From positions 28,077,315 through 28,141,314 of the forward strand of contig JAFMSR010000009.1 of assembly GCA_022818135.1 (NCBI GenBank): 64,000 nt of DNA, given 5' to 3'. Both the position numbers and the translations under genes were made by a program. Positions 43,393 through 54,757 of the stretch are shown piece by piece; positions within the stretch are counted from its first letter, which is position 1, and every line of letters starts with the position of its first letter. The notes under the pieces are model-generated. The model saw only the letters and a program-made list of their open reading frames with translations, made no database searches and was not told the origin of the DNA. Origin of the DNA: Saxidomus purpurata (taxonomy: Eukaryota; Mollusca; Bivalvia; Venerida; Veneridae).

Positions 43393-44987
43393 CTAAGCAG
43401 ACACTATCTCAAATATAGATTCTTTGATAATTTCTCCAAAGTTTGGTCCAGAGGTGTCCTCGCATGATTTATGTGCTACGACTTCAATCGTTTCTCTTAG
43501 TTTCTTCTCACTGTCATCAGTGTCAACATCATAACATGCAGGAGTGATTGCGTGGTTTGACGAGTCTGAATCGTAAAAACTGCTCACTGACAGATTGTCT
43601 GACTCGCTAGCTGAATGGACTAATCCGCCCATATCGCTAGTATTTGTGTCTTTGTTCATATGAGATGAAATTCCGGGGCAAGTCTCTGCGATTTTGTCTG
43701 ATGTTGTATTGTTCATGGTTGTGTAGCAACAGTCTGGCAGAGAAGCTGTGGAAACTGCCGTTAAGGAAGGGGTCAAAGGATTTTCTGATAATTTGGTGTC
43801 AGAGTTCCATAAAGAGGAGCTCTGGGTTGAGAAAGTATCATTAACAGAGTTCAAAATAGATGATATGGGTTGGAGTTTAAATACAGGTTCAGATGACTCA
43901 GTAATGTCTGAAAACTTTTGATCTGTATTCGCACTTCCAGAGAATGTACTATGTGTACAACTCACATTTTGTTGAAATCGATTTAAATTTCCAAATGACT
44001 TGCGATAGACAACCCCGTCTTCGTTGGAACTCTCATTTATTTCAGAATAAGGAGACATGTCTCCTTTATGACTATGAAAATCGTACATACTGGTTGTGTT
44101 TTCTGCATTATAAAATTCTGTTGCAGAATTATACATACTGTTTAATGTGGAGTTTGTGAGATTAGTATATGACACTGATGGCTGACTTGGTTTGAATATG
44201 CCATTCATGTTCCCAGTTTGGTTATTAGTAACATGCGTAAATGAATTTGTCATGTTATAACTTGTCATGTGACTCTGTTCCCTATTTAACGCCGCATATT
44301 CCATTTCCTGCATTAGCGCATTACTGAATTCAGAATTTTGACAGTCTCGGCATGATCCCCTTTCGTTACTATTAAACTGAGATAAATTTACAGAATCCTT
44401 TTCGTCACTTTCCGAATCACTAGATTTACAATTTTTGTCACATTTTGATTCCAATTCAAGCCTCATTACAGTGTGAATGAAATGAGTCCGTACACGTATT
44501 GGATTAAATTCCACACGACCTGTCGGATTGGCACAGCCATCTTTTGTACAACCACATGGAAAGGACAACCTATCCACCTGACACTTTATTCCTGCTAAAC
44601 TACAGGCGCATGTTTTGGGATCACAATACAATTTACAATCACATCCACATTGTTCTCGAGATTGTCGAATCTGTTTACATGTGTCTTTTTCTGTGTTATC
44701 AATTTTCTTTACCCCATTATTTCTCAGCATTATTCGTCTCTGCCGAATTGACACTGGTTGTAAAAAATAGTAATCATCAAGATCTTCAAATTCCCAGTCA
44801 CTGTCTTCATCACTATGGCAACCTTCTTCCTCCTCTTCATCCATTTCGGCAAGACGAGCTTCAAGACCTTCCATCAATTTACCCTCTTGGCGCTGCTTTT
44901 CCAGCATTTCTCGGTGGATTCTGCGCTGTTCACGTGCAAATTCTGCTAATGTGAAGTCATCCCTGTGAACATGTTTTTCCCCCATAC
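43393..44987 (-). CDS. CSRNP: CSRNP exon 3 (Cys-rich core and Ser-rich C-terminus)
   Basis: Acceptor (minus strand) TTTTAATTTTAG/GTATGG; the first two bases complete a Gly codon begun in exon 2, giving [11 protein letters not shown] across the junction as in other family members. The frame is open for 531 codons to TAG at 43393-43395. The ATG at 44985 is internal, not the start. Confidence 0.96.
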
Positions 44988-47900
44988 CTAAAATTAAAAT
45001 AAGTCTTTACCAATGTTTTGAAAGAATCTTTAAGGCTGGGCCCGTCCAACATCTTAAATCATCAATTACCCTGTACATGTGAGTACAAACTAGAGCTATC
45101 ACTGAACATGATAAAAATACCCCGGCAAACGCGTCTTGTCACAACAAATGGATTCTCTCATTTCCCTGATTTCAATAACTGTATGATTAATATTTGTGAC
45201 ATGCTCATTTAAAACCGAAGAGTGTGGTTACAGAGTTACAAAGTGGACACAAAATTAGGTCACATCACCTTTGATCCCTAAATAGGATCTTGACATTAAA
45301 CCAAGATAGCTGAGATACACACTGTGTGCATCATCTTAATATGGTGGGTGAACAGTTGACAAAAAAATCATGAAAAACCTTCAAAAGGCTTGGAAGATAA
45401 TTACAGTCACATAACCTTTGACCCTTATCTGTGACCTTGACCTTAAGCTGGCACAGTTAGAACATATGTAAGTAATCAGAACATTTAACCTAAGTTTCAT
45501 ATAAATCTTTCAAAGGGTTAAGGAGACCTTGATTGTCATGAAAATCCTTCAAGGGGGTTAGGAAGTAGTCTCATGACAATTGACCTTTAACTGTGACCTT
45601 GACCTTAAGCTGCAGGGTTGGAACATAGGTTCTGTATATTGTCTTCATAAGGTGAACATCTGTCCGAAGTTCTATTATTAAAATCCTTCCAGGAGTTAAG
45701 GACATATGAAGTCCATACAAATCATAGATGAGCCCTAAATGTGACCTCGATCTTGAGCTGATGGAGTTGAGACACTGGTTCTAAATGATCTCTTGGAGAG
45801 ATTAACATTTAACCAAACTTTCATGAAAATTAATGAAGTGGTTCAAGAGATATTGAGCAGAAACAAAACCAATGACCCGTAATTGTGACCTTGACCTTGA
45901 AGTGACAGGTTGCAAAGATGGATTCTGCACAAGAGGACCAAGATGGCCCTGTATTGCTCACCTGGCTACCATTGGCTAAAATACAAAGTCATCAATAGTA
46001 GAAAGGGTCAATTTTGACCGTGGGGTTCTGATTTAAACAATCTTCGTAGAGGTCTACTACACAATGCTTTATTCCAAATATCTAAGCTCTAATATATAAA
46101 AGCATTTTGAAGTTTTCCCTATATAAGTCTATGTTAAATCAAGTGACTTCCGGGCAGTCAATTTTGACCTGGGAGTCACGATTTGAACAAACTTCGTAGC
46201 ATTCAACTAGGCATTGATACATGCCGTCCACGAGGCATTGCCACATGCCAAATTTCTAGGCCTTCCTGCTTTGAGAAAAATAGTTTCAAAGTTTTTCCTT
46301 TCAGTTGCCATTGCAACAAGAATTCTGCACGGAATGGAATAATTTTAACATCAATTTGAGGGCTTTATGCAAGGAACATTCCTGCCAAGTTTCATCAAAA
46401 TTGACCCAGTGGTTTCAGAGATGTTGTTTGAAGGAAAATGTGAATGACCGACATACTTCGTACGCTGGAGGGTAAGCGACCCAAAAGTGTGACCATGATG
46501 TGACAAGTTTGGAACATGCATTCTACACTTCGTTTTGACAAAATGAACATTTGACCAAAGTTTAATGAAAATCCTTCAAGGGGTTCAGGTGATTTGGAGG
46601 GGACATGAAAACAATGAGTCTGACCACCCAACAAGCTGACTGCTATATACCCTTACAAACATTGTGGGTACATAAATAAATTTTGTTAGCACACATATCA
46701 AAAGGATTCTTAATCCTGTGACTTGACGGTCTTCCTTTGACTACCATACTATCATTATCCTTATGAACAGTGAATATTCTTCCAAGCATGAACTTTTACT
46801 CACCAAGAGTTGAGCCTCCTTCACTTGGTACACATATAAAGCCCTGTGTTCTTGGAAAGTAGAATACATTGACTCCCTTAAACTTGACTGATTTGGTTTT
46901 CTGTCTTTTTGGTTTCGTATCTATAAAATAAGAGAAGAAAAATTAAATGAATAAAATGTTTTCTTTGAACTTTCGAAAAAAATATAAATAGCAAATGATC
47001 AAACTTCATCCGACTTCCTGTCAATAAAGCTACTCAGTATGTTTCATTCAAACAAAATCATAGCTATCAAGGTAAGAAAATGGAATGAACTAACGACTGA
47101 CAGACTGACCAACATAATAATCGATTAGCAAGTAAAATTTCACTCTTCTCATGAATACCAGTAAACAAAAGGGCCAAGACGGCCCTATATCACTCACCTG
47201 ATTACCATTGGCTATAATACAAGGGGTCATGATTTTAACATAATTCATAGAGCTGTGCCTGTCGGCCTTGTTGATTTTCAAGTTTTCCCTAAATAAGGCT
47301 ATGTGAAATCACTAAATAAGGCTATGTGAAATCAACTTTAACTAGATGGTTATTTTTGTCACAAAAACAAATGTCTCCCAAATGGCAGTTTGTCAATGAT
47401 TGTAATACTGAGACAGGATATTAAAATAAAATAATTGTGGAGAAGAAGTGAAGATAAATAATTAAATTCCATTGTTGAGTGGGGAATGTGTCTGTTACAT
47501 CTCATCACAGTTGCTGAACACTTCGTTCAGACACGAAATACAGTCACATGACTTTTTGATCTCTAATTGTGACCTTGACCTTGAACAAAGGTGGTCGTTA
47601 CACGATGCGCTCTGCACATCGTCTCAATATGGTGAACTTTGTGGTGAGTTATTCTAAAATCCTTCAAAGGGGTACAAGAGATATGGAGCGGACACAAAAT
47701 ATAGTCACATCACCTTTGATACAGTACACGCAATCTAATTGTCATTATCATCTTAGTAACAAATAAAGCTACCACTTTCTTTGTAATAATCTCATTAAAA
47801 TATATACACAACTTTAACCTGTACTTATATCTAGTGAGTTAATTGCTATATTTAATGTTTTTCCAAGATGATAAAGGGTAAAGCCTTCTCTATTAAGCTT

Positions 47901-50900
47901 CCAATTAAAATATGTTACAACAGAAATTGACCAACGGTCACTGTGACCTTGACCTTTGAACTACTGACCCCAAAAACAATAGGGATCATCTGCTCAATAA
48001 GACCATTCATCCTATGAAGTTTGAGAGCTGTAGGTCAAAAGGAACTCTAGTTATCGTCCGAAACGAAGAATGGACGGACGGACTGACGGACTCCCCCAGT
48101 TTGAGGGTTGTAGGTCAAAAGGAACTCTAGTTATCATCCGGAAATGAGAAATTGACCAACGGTCACTGTGACCTTGACCTTTGACCTACTGACCCCAAAA
48201 ACAATAGGGATCATCGCTCTATAAGACCAATCATCCTATGAAGTTTGAGGTCTGTAGGTCTAAAGGAACTCTAGTTATCATCCGGAAGCAGAAATTGACC
48301 AACGGTCAGTGTGACCTTGACCTTTGACCTACTGACCCCAAAAACAATAGGGATCATCAGCTCTATAAGACCAATCATCCTATGAAGTTTGAGGGCTGTA
48401 GGTCAAAAGGAACTCTAGTTATCATCCGGAAACAGAAATTGACCAACGGTCACTGTGACCTTGACCTTTGAACTACTGACCCCAAAAACAATAGGGATCA
48501 TCTGCTCAATAAGACCATTCATCCTATGAAGTTTGAGAGCTGTAGGTCAAAAGGAACTCTAGTATCGTCCGAACGAAGAATGGACGGACGGACTGACGGA
48601 CTGACGGACGGACGGACTGACGGACAGGGCAAAAACAATGCCCCCGGGGACTAATTAATTTTGACCCAGGGGTCATGATTTGGACAATCTTGGTAATGCT
48701 ACATGCTAAATATCTCAGCCCTTGGCATTGTTGTTTCAGGAAGATTTTTTATGTTTTTCCTATATAAGCAAGTGACCCCCCCGGGCTGGGTCAGTTTTGA
48801 CCCAGGGGTCGTAATTGGAACAATCTTGGTAGAGGTCCACTAGACAATGCCACATGCTAAATATTTAAGCTCTAGGCCTTGTGGTTTCAGAGAAGAAGAT
48901 TTTTTAAGTTTTTCCTATTTGTTGCCAAAGCAACCAGAGTTCAGCACGGAATGGAATTCTTTGAACAACTTTGATAGATCTTCATGCAAAGAACATCCCT
49001 GCGAAGTTTCATTAACATTGGCCCAGTGGTTTCAGAATTGTTTGAAGGAAATGGTGGACAGACAGATGACATACGGTGAGTGATCCTTACAGCTCACCCT
49101 GGCACTTTGTGCTAGCTGAGCTAAAAATAAGAACCATACAAGATTGCTGTTCTACATGATCTGAAGGACACCTATGTATAGCTGTAGATGTATCAGTATG
49201 GAAACTTTCAGTCTGGAGAAATTATCTGTCTTCTGTCTACTTGTTTTACTGGTATACTGAAACTGAACACCTGTGCCATTCCTAACCTCTGTGATCAATA
49301 TTAGAAACAGAAGCAACACATCTCAATGTAACCCAGTGTTAATTGATTACATCTAGAAATGTAATTACATTGTATTGACATCTACATAATTATAAGTACT
49401 GTCATATCAAAATCTGGTCAAAAACTCTGTACAATGGTATTATTTTATATCTGCAGATCTGTTTAAATTTTCACTAGTAAGTTTGATTTTACTACATTTT
49501 CTAAACAGAACTGTTTGTACACTGGTTGTAAAGTTAAATTACTGTTCCGAGGCAGTAAGCTATTACTTTATTAGGTTGGTTATGGCTGCCATGTTGATGC
49601 ATGATGTCGTTTACTTGATGCAAAAAAAATTAAAACCAATGATGGAAGTATATTTTGATGTTAAAAAAGCAGTATGTGCCATGTCTGCTGCAGTGTATGC
49701 CATGTCTGCTGCTGTATGTGCCATGTCTGCTGTAGTGTGTGCCATGTCTGCTGCAGCTGCAAGTGCCATGTCTGCTGCTGTATATGCCATGTCTGCTGTT
49801 GTGTGTGCCATGTCTGCTGTTGTGTGTGCCATGTCTGCTGTAGTGTGTGCCATGTCTGCTGCTGCTGCAAGTGCCATGTCTGCTGCTGCTGCAAGTGGCA
49901 TGTCTGCTGCTGTATGTGCCATGTCTGCCGCAGTGTGTGTCATGTCTGCCACAGTGTGTGCTATGTCTGCTGCAGTGTGTGTCATGTCTGCAGCAGTGTG
50001 TGCTATGTCTGCTGCAGTGTGTGCCATGTCTGCCGGAGTGTGTGCTATGTCTGCTGAAGTGTGTGCCATTTGTGTCGCAGTGTGTGCTATGTCTGCTGCA
50101 GTGTGTGCCCTGTCTGCCGCAGTATGTGCCATGTCTGCCGCAGTGTGTGCCATGTCTGCCGCAGTGTGTGCCCTGTCTGCCGCAGTGTGTGGCGTGTCTG
50201 CCGCAGTGTGTGGCGTGTCTGCTGCAGTGTGTGGCGTGTCTGCTGCAGTGTGTGCCGTGTCTGCTGCAGTGTGTGCCGTGTCTGCTGCAGTGTGTGGCGT
50301 GTCTGCTGCAGTGTGTGCCATGTCTGCTGCAGTGTGTGCCATGTCTGCTGCAGTGTGTGCCATGTCTGCTGCAGTGTGTGCCATGTCTGCTGCAGTGTGT
50401 GGCGTGTCTGCTGCCTTTTCTCATTGTCTCCTGATTCATTTTCCTGATTATTTTGTTTGTGGCTTTGATTGTTGGCAGGTTTTCTGCTTGATGATATTCT
50501 GGGATTAGTTTTACTTTTGATTTTTCTTAAACTACATTAATATTTTAAAATATCTAAAAATACAAGAAAGCTGTATCCTGGAGATCAAAAAGACTGATTA
50601 TATGAGAAGATGTTTAAAGGTTTTACCATTTTTAGTAACAGTGACTGACCCATGTGTACAATGGACCAGAACTATTTTTCTGTTTTTTAAAGGGGTCAAT
50701 GCAAGAATGCTAAAAAAGAAAGTTTGGTAAAAATCTGAAATGTAGTGTCAGAGTAATACTCAAATTTGTGTAAGATGTGATGGGACATACTAGACAACAT
50801 GAGTGATTCCTACACAGCCCCCAGCAGGAGTATAATAACAAACAGATTAAGTAGGTGAGGTTTATAAGATCATTGCAGAGTCAGAGCATTAAATATTTAA

Positions 50901-53900
50901 TAAATTTCTTATTCAAGCATATGTTACACAATTTTAATTGATATATTGACCGACAGCTTTGAAGCCTACATTATTTCATATATTAAGAACAGGGAAGTTT
51001 CAATACCTACGCAAGATTGCCAAGTTGGCCCTAAGATGCTCATCGGAGTGAGCAGGATTCCCAGTGATTGACAATGTGATCTATTTTGCAAAGTACTATG
51101 AAGTTAATAACATAGCTGAACAGAGTCGCCAGTCAATTTTTCTATTTTTAGTAAAAGTGGCTCCTTTATGCAGTGGACCTGAACTATTTCCTGCTTTTAA
51201 AAGGGGTCAATGTAATGATGCTACAGAATAATTTTAATGATATTTTAACCATTGGTTCATGTAAAGATGCTGTTTTATGATTTATCAACAATAAGAATAT
51301 AATTAAATAGACCTGTAAAGAGGCCCCAGATCTATCTTTCCAAGGCCAAATCTTTGTCAGCAATAACAACAAGAGGGCCAAGATGGCCCTATATCGCTCA
51401 CCTTGGTACAAGTCCACTTGCCTGGTGGAAGATCACTAGATAATGTTATATACCAAATAGGTTTTCCTATATACGCCTTTGTAAAACAAGTGACTCCCCC
51501 CCTCCCCCCGGGCAAGGTCAATTTTGACCCCAGGGGCATAATTTGAACAAACTTTGAAGAGGTCTACTAGGCAATGCTACATGCCAAATATCTAAGCTCT
51601 AGGCCTTGTGGTTTCAGAGAAAAAGATTTTTAAAGTTTTCCCTATATAAGCCTATGTAAAACTAAGTGACCCCCGGTGCGGGGTCGATTTTGACCCGGGG
51701 CTCATAATTTGAACAATATTGGTAGAGGTCCACTAGCCAATGCTACATCCCAAATACCTTAGCTCTAGGCCTTGTGGTTTCAAAGAAGAAGATTTTTGAA
51801 GTTTTTACTACATAAGCCTATGTAAAACTAAGTAACCCCCGTGCGGGGTCAATTTTGACCCGGGGGTCATAATTTGAACAATATTGGTAGAAGTCCACTA
51901 GCCAATGCTATATGCCAAATATCTTAGCTCTAGGCCTTGTGGTTTCAGAGAAGAAGATTTTTAAAGTTTTTCCTATATATTCCTATGCAAAACTAAGTGA
52001 CCCCCGGTGCTGAGTCAATTTTGACCCGGGGGTCATAATTTGAGCATCTTAGTAGAGGTCCACTAGCCAATGCTACATGCCAAATATCAAAGCTCTAGGC
52101 CTTGTGGCTTCAGAAAAGATTTTTAAGTTTTTCCTATATGAGCCATTGTAAAACCAAGTGACCCCCCGGGCGGGGTCAATTTTGACCCAGGGCTCATAAT
52201 TTGAACAATCTTGGTAGAGGTCCACTAGACAATGCTACATGCCAAATATCTAAGCTCTAGGCCTTGTGGTTTCAGAGAAGAAGATTTTTAAAGTTTTTCC
52301 TATTTGTTGCCATAGCAACCAGAGTTCTGCATGGAATGGAATTCTTTGAACAATTTTGGTAGAGCTTCATGCAAGGAACATTCCTGCATAGTTTTATCAA
52401 CATTGGCCTAGAGGTTTCAGAGGAGATGTCATTTGAATCAAAATGTTGACGGACGACGGACAATCATCGATCAGAAAAGCTCACCCTGGCGTTAAAGTTT
52501 TTCCTACATAAGCCTATGTGAAAACAAGCAACCCCCAGGTGAGGTCAATTTTGACCCTGGGGTCAAATTTGAACAATTTTGGTAGAGGTCCACTAGGTTA
52601 TGCCACATTCCAAATATTGAAGCTCTAGGCCTTCCTGTTCTTGAAAAGTAGATTTTTAAATCTTTTCCTTTCCGTTGCCAAGGCAACCACAGTTCTGCAT
52701 GAAATGGAATTATTTGAACAAATATGAGAGAGCTTCATGCAAAGAACATCCCTGCCAAGTTTCATCATCACTGGCATAGTGGTTTCAGAGATGTGGTTTG
52801 AAGGAAAATGTTAACGGACATGCAACGTACAACAGATGTTGAGCGATCCTACTAGCTCAGTCTGGCACTTTGTGCCACAGATGCTTGTGGTATGGACTCG
52901 CAACCCAATCTATTCTTGTCCCATGTTGTATGGAACGTATATAATACAAGATTTGAAACAACTGAAAACTGCAATCGTATATTTAAGGCATGTGTGTAAG
53001 TAAGGAATAACTAACCGGTTTTTCCAATGCAAAACACTTTTCTGAATAAAATCCCACCCTAAACTGCATCTAATTCGGTTGAATTAAAAGAATTTCGAGG
53101 AAAATTTAGTATATACATGAAGTTATAAAAATAGGTTTCCCGCATCGCAGTATATGAAATAGCGTGCGCGGGGTACCATTACGTTTACAGCGGGGATTTT
53201 GTCTTGTGTGAATGGCTATAACGGTAAATTTTAAAGCAGAAAATGACATAAACAGTATAGGTGAGATGTGATAGAGGAAATTGATTTGTTTTAAATCTTA
53301 TATTTATATACATTGTAACCATAAACATGAGATCAGTAGGTAAGTAGAATAAGGAATTGCATCTGTAATTGGTTAGCTTACACGCAGTTGTAGGATGTAT
53401 TTAAAGATACTGCAGTGAGCAGGTGCGAGGGTCAGGCCTAAGGGGGTGAGGTCCAGACCCCAAGCATCTGTGCTTTGTGCCAGGTGAGCTTAAAATAAAG
53501 CCTGGCAACATTTTACTTTTTAAATTGAACAAATTTTATCTTCAAGCAGTATCTTAATAGATAACCAACATGTAAACCTTAATCTTAAATAAAGATCAAT
53601 ATCCTGCTTGTATTTTACTATAATTCAGGGTGTAAAACTGAGGAGGAAGTTATATTGCTACATAATTAAAGTTTACTATACCAAGAAAATTCGGGTCGTA
53701 CCGACTATACCTTGAATGAGGTTGGTGGACCTAATAAGCACAATTACAAACAAAATACCAAGAAAATACACAAGTTAACAACAGTTATGTCTTTTCTATC
53801 TGGACAATATATACATTTCTTGCTTACATATCGATTACTTATAGCAGTTTAGCACTCTTTTGAAATTTTATTCTGTTAACAGTTCCAAAATTAATTTATT

Positions 53901-54694
53901 TGTTTCCTGAACAAGACTTAGTTTTCTACCTAATTTTCAGAGTATTATTAAAAGACCTGTGATTCACCACTACAGCCATTTGTTTCAGACTAGTAGTTGT
54001 ACGATTTTAACCACCCATTCCAACTGTATTTTGGTCACTTTTTCGGGCAGGTAGTTTACCAAACCATCGTTCCTGGCAACACCAGTACTAGACTTCTGTC
54101 CTAAGACACTGCCAACTTTCTCACATTCAGAGACATAGAAAGTAGCAGTGCTTGGATCACTGACCCTCAATCTACAAGAAGTTAAAGTGAGTTAGTGACT
54201 CTAATGGTCAGGCTTTTGTTTCAAAGTAACACAGTCTAGTAAATTTTATGTCTTCTAAAGTAATGCTAAGTCCCCAGAACACTTAACTCAGTGTGGATGC
54301 CAAAGGGGCAGTTTCCACTCTTTAAACCACACCAAGTATTAGATTATGCCATAGAAAGTTTATCTTAAGACATGGTATAAAGTTAGCTACTAATTATTTA
54401 GAAATTTTCTCTACATAGATTTTATGCTGAGCTAAACATTGTCAAAAGATACACATTTATAATGTAAGAAGCGATTATCACAAGCACCGAATTTACTGCT
54501 TTCTCAACATAACAGCTAGCACCTTCTGCATCTTACAAAGATTGCTACATCATTATCATTATTATTGTCTTACCTGTTGGCACATCTGTACTGCTGCTGG
54601 TAGAAGTTGAGCTGGCACAACTGTTCCCATCATCATTCTCATCTGGTGACGATGTTAAAAAGTCATCTATATCGCCCAACTTCCGCTTGGCCAT
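43393..54694 (-). CDS. CSRNP: CSRNP/AXUD1-family cysteine/serine-rich nuclear protein, complete three-exon CDS
   Basis: Exons 54694-54574, 46920-46804 and 44987-43393 join into 611 codons (610 residues and TAG). Human CSRNP1-3 are of similar length. The start [13 protein letters not shown] sits in ACAATGGCC and matches the family's basic KRK N-terminus. Residues about 45-80 carry [19 protein letters not shown] and [10 protein letters not shown], a hallmark block. Residues 92-115 are [20 protein letters not shown] and beyond. A Cys-rich core at 193-231 ([31 protein letters not shown]) is followed by NPIRVRTHF at 241-249. The rest is Ser/Asn/Thr-rich with acidic patches, consistent with an activation domain. 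Family members are nuclear DNA-binding regulators linked to development and apoptosis (Axud1 is axin-induced). Which vertebrate paralogue it equals cannot be said; invertebrates usually have one gene. Confidence 0.95.
45222..45928 (-). repeat. GTGACCTTGACC-type tandem dispersed repeat in CSRNP intron 2
   Basis: Four imperfect monomers (about 160-175 bp) each hold CTGTGACCTTGACCTTAAGC, then AAATCCTTCAAGGGGTTAAG-like sequence. The same modules occur at 47525-47730 and 58020-59260. Confidence 0.75.
45929..46485 (-). mobile_element. Copy of the ~165-bp-monomer GCTCACC family, in CSRNP intron 2
   Basis: Plus strand opens ACAAGAGGACCAAGATGGCC, has two to three monomers (GTAGAGGTCTACTACACAAT, TCTAAGCTCTAA) and the head (GTTGCCATTGCAACAAGAAT), and ends GTACGCTGGAGGGTAAGCG. 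It abuts the preceding repeat directly. Confidence 0.7.
46804..46920 (-). CDS. CSRNP: CSRNP exon 2
   Basis: Minus-strand acceptor TTTTATAG/ATACGA and donor ACTCTTG/GTGAGT, 117 nt, phase 1 at both ends. It encodes the family hallmark ([28 protein letters not shown]). Intron 2 is 1816 bp, intron 1 is 7653 bp. Confidence 0.95.
47164..47345 (-). repeat. Short remnant of the ~165-bp-monomer family
   Basis: AACAAAAGGGCCAAGACGGC then CCTATATCACTCACCTG at the left, with one partial monomer; AAATAAGGCTATGTGAAATC is directly duplicated (about 47292 and 47313). Confidence 0.6.
47525..47730 (-). repeat. GTGACCTTGACC-type repeat fragment
   Basis: AATTGTGACCTTGACCTTGA, ATCGTCTCAATATGGTGAAC and AAATCCTTCAAAGGGGTACA match the monomers at 45222-45928. 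Confidence 0.6.
47922..48645 (+). repeat. 143-bp tandem repeat with GACGGACGGACTGACGG tail
   Basis: AGAAATTGACCAACGGTCAC recurs at about 47922, 48148, 48290 and 48434. Adjacent spacing is about 143 bp, and the first interval is longer because it includes a tail segment. Each copy has GTGACCTTGACCTTTGACCT (or GAACT), CAATAGGGATCATC and GTAGGTCAAAAGGAACTCTA. The array ends in a GACGGACGGACTGACGGACT simple run and GGGCAAAAACAATGCCCCCG. It is an internal part of a bivalve-type mobile repeat. Confidence 0.85.
48646..49128 (-). mobile_element. Copy of the ~165-bp-monomer family, 5' truncated
   Basis: About 2.5 monomers (TTTTGACCCAGGGGTCATGA, GGTAGAGGTCCACTAGACAA) and the head with TTTGTTGCCAAAGCAACCAG; ends TTTGTGCTAGCTGAGCTAAA. 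The AACAAGAG terminus is missing where it meets the 143-bp array. Confidence 0.75.
49129..49662 (-). other. CSRNP intron 1 sequence, nothing recognised
   Basis: AT-rich with no arrays; the ORF entering the next minisatellite starts by chance here. Confidence 0.45.
49668..50412 (+). repeat. 21-bp minisatellite (about 35 units) in CSRNP intron 1
   Basis: The unit is GCAGTGTGTGCCATGTCTGC plus T, with a few 24-bp units containing GCTGCAAGTGCC. The unit has no stop in most frames and is a multiple of three, so long repetitive ORFs exist on both strands (MSAAVCA, CHVCCSV, THCSRHG). Units at the right end (50170-50412) are nearly identical, units at the left are more varied, which suggests recent expansion from the right. 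Confidence 0.93.
50413..51360 (-). repeat. CSRNP intron 1 with two paralogous repeat segments
   Basis: 50630-50800 and 51130-51235 share TTTTTAGTAAnAGTGnCT, CAGTGGACCnGAACTATTT and AAAGGGGTCAATGnAAnnAT; both resemble 35760-35960. The class is unknown. Confidence 0.5.
51366..52499 (-). mobile_element. Complete copy of the ~165-bp-monomer family in CSRNP intron 1
   Basis: Plus strand opens ACAACAAGAGGGCCAAGATG, has about five monomers (GTAGAGGTCCACTAGCCAAT near 51724, 52053 and 52213, a variant near 51888), then the head (GTTGCCATAGCAACCAGAGT, TTGACGGACGACGGACAATC) and ends AAAAGCTCACCCTGGCG. The orientation is the same as the 30885-32793 copy. Confidence 0.85.
52500..52875 (-). mobile_element. 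Truncated second copy joined to the previous one
   Basis: One and a half monomers and a head with GTTGCCAAGGCAACCACAGT, ending TAGCTCAGTCTGGCACTTTG. It starts abruptly inside a monomer. Confidence 0.7.
52876..53984 (-). other. CSRNP intron 1 sequence
   Basis: A small end fragment CTTTGTGCCAGGTGAGCTTA at about 53472-53491 is the only repeat recognised. A CpG-containing patch (AGCGTGCGCGGGGTACC) is at 53161. Confidence 0.45.
53985..54225 (-). repeat. Second copy of the tRNA-Ser-like SINE
   Basis: The body CAACTGTATTTTGGTCACTT, GGGCAGGTAGTTTACCAAAC and the head region (GGATCACTGACCCTCAATCT, TTAGTGACTCTAATGGTCAG) match 6405-6640 in order and orientation. The tRNA-like head is more decayed than in the first copy. 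Confidence 0.65.
54574..54694 (-). CDS. CSRNP: CSRNP exon 1 (coding part)
   Basis: ATG at 54694-54692 in ACAATGGCC; donor ACAG/GTAAGA. It encodes 40 residues plus one base: [20 protein letters not shown] and a Ser/Thr-rich stretch. No in-frame ATG lies further upstream before a possible splice acceptor. Confidence 0.93.
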
Positions 54695-54757
54695 TGTTGC
54701 CTCTAGCCCTGGCCCCTTCTACCCATTTACTATCTATGTCATTGTGATCTCTTCTGC
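54695..54757 (-). other. Probable 5' UTR portion of CSRNP exon with upstream splice acceptor
   Basis: TTTTATTTCATCAG/GCAGAAG on the minus strand places a good acceptor 63 bp before the ATG, so at least one non-coding upstream exon and the promoter should lie at higher coordinates; I could not locate them. Confidence 0.5.

Noticed and set aside
43644..44954. Plus-strand ORFs opposite CSRNP exon 3
   Set aside because: Shadows of the minus-strand CSRNP coding frame.
49483..50508. 341-codon ORF (MSAAVCA repeats) and overlapping minus-strand ORFs
   Set aside because: They are produced by a 21-bp stop-free minisatellite open in several frames on both strands, inside an intron of CSRNP.
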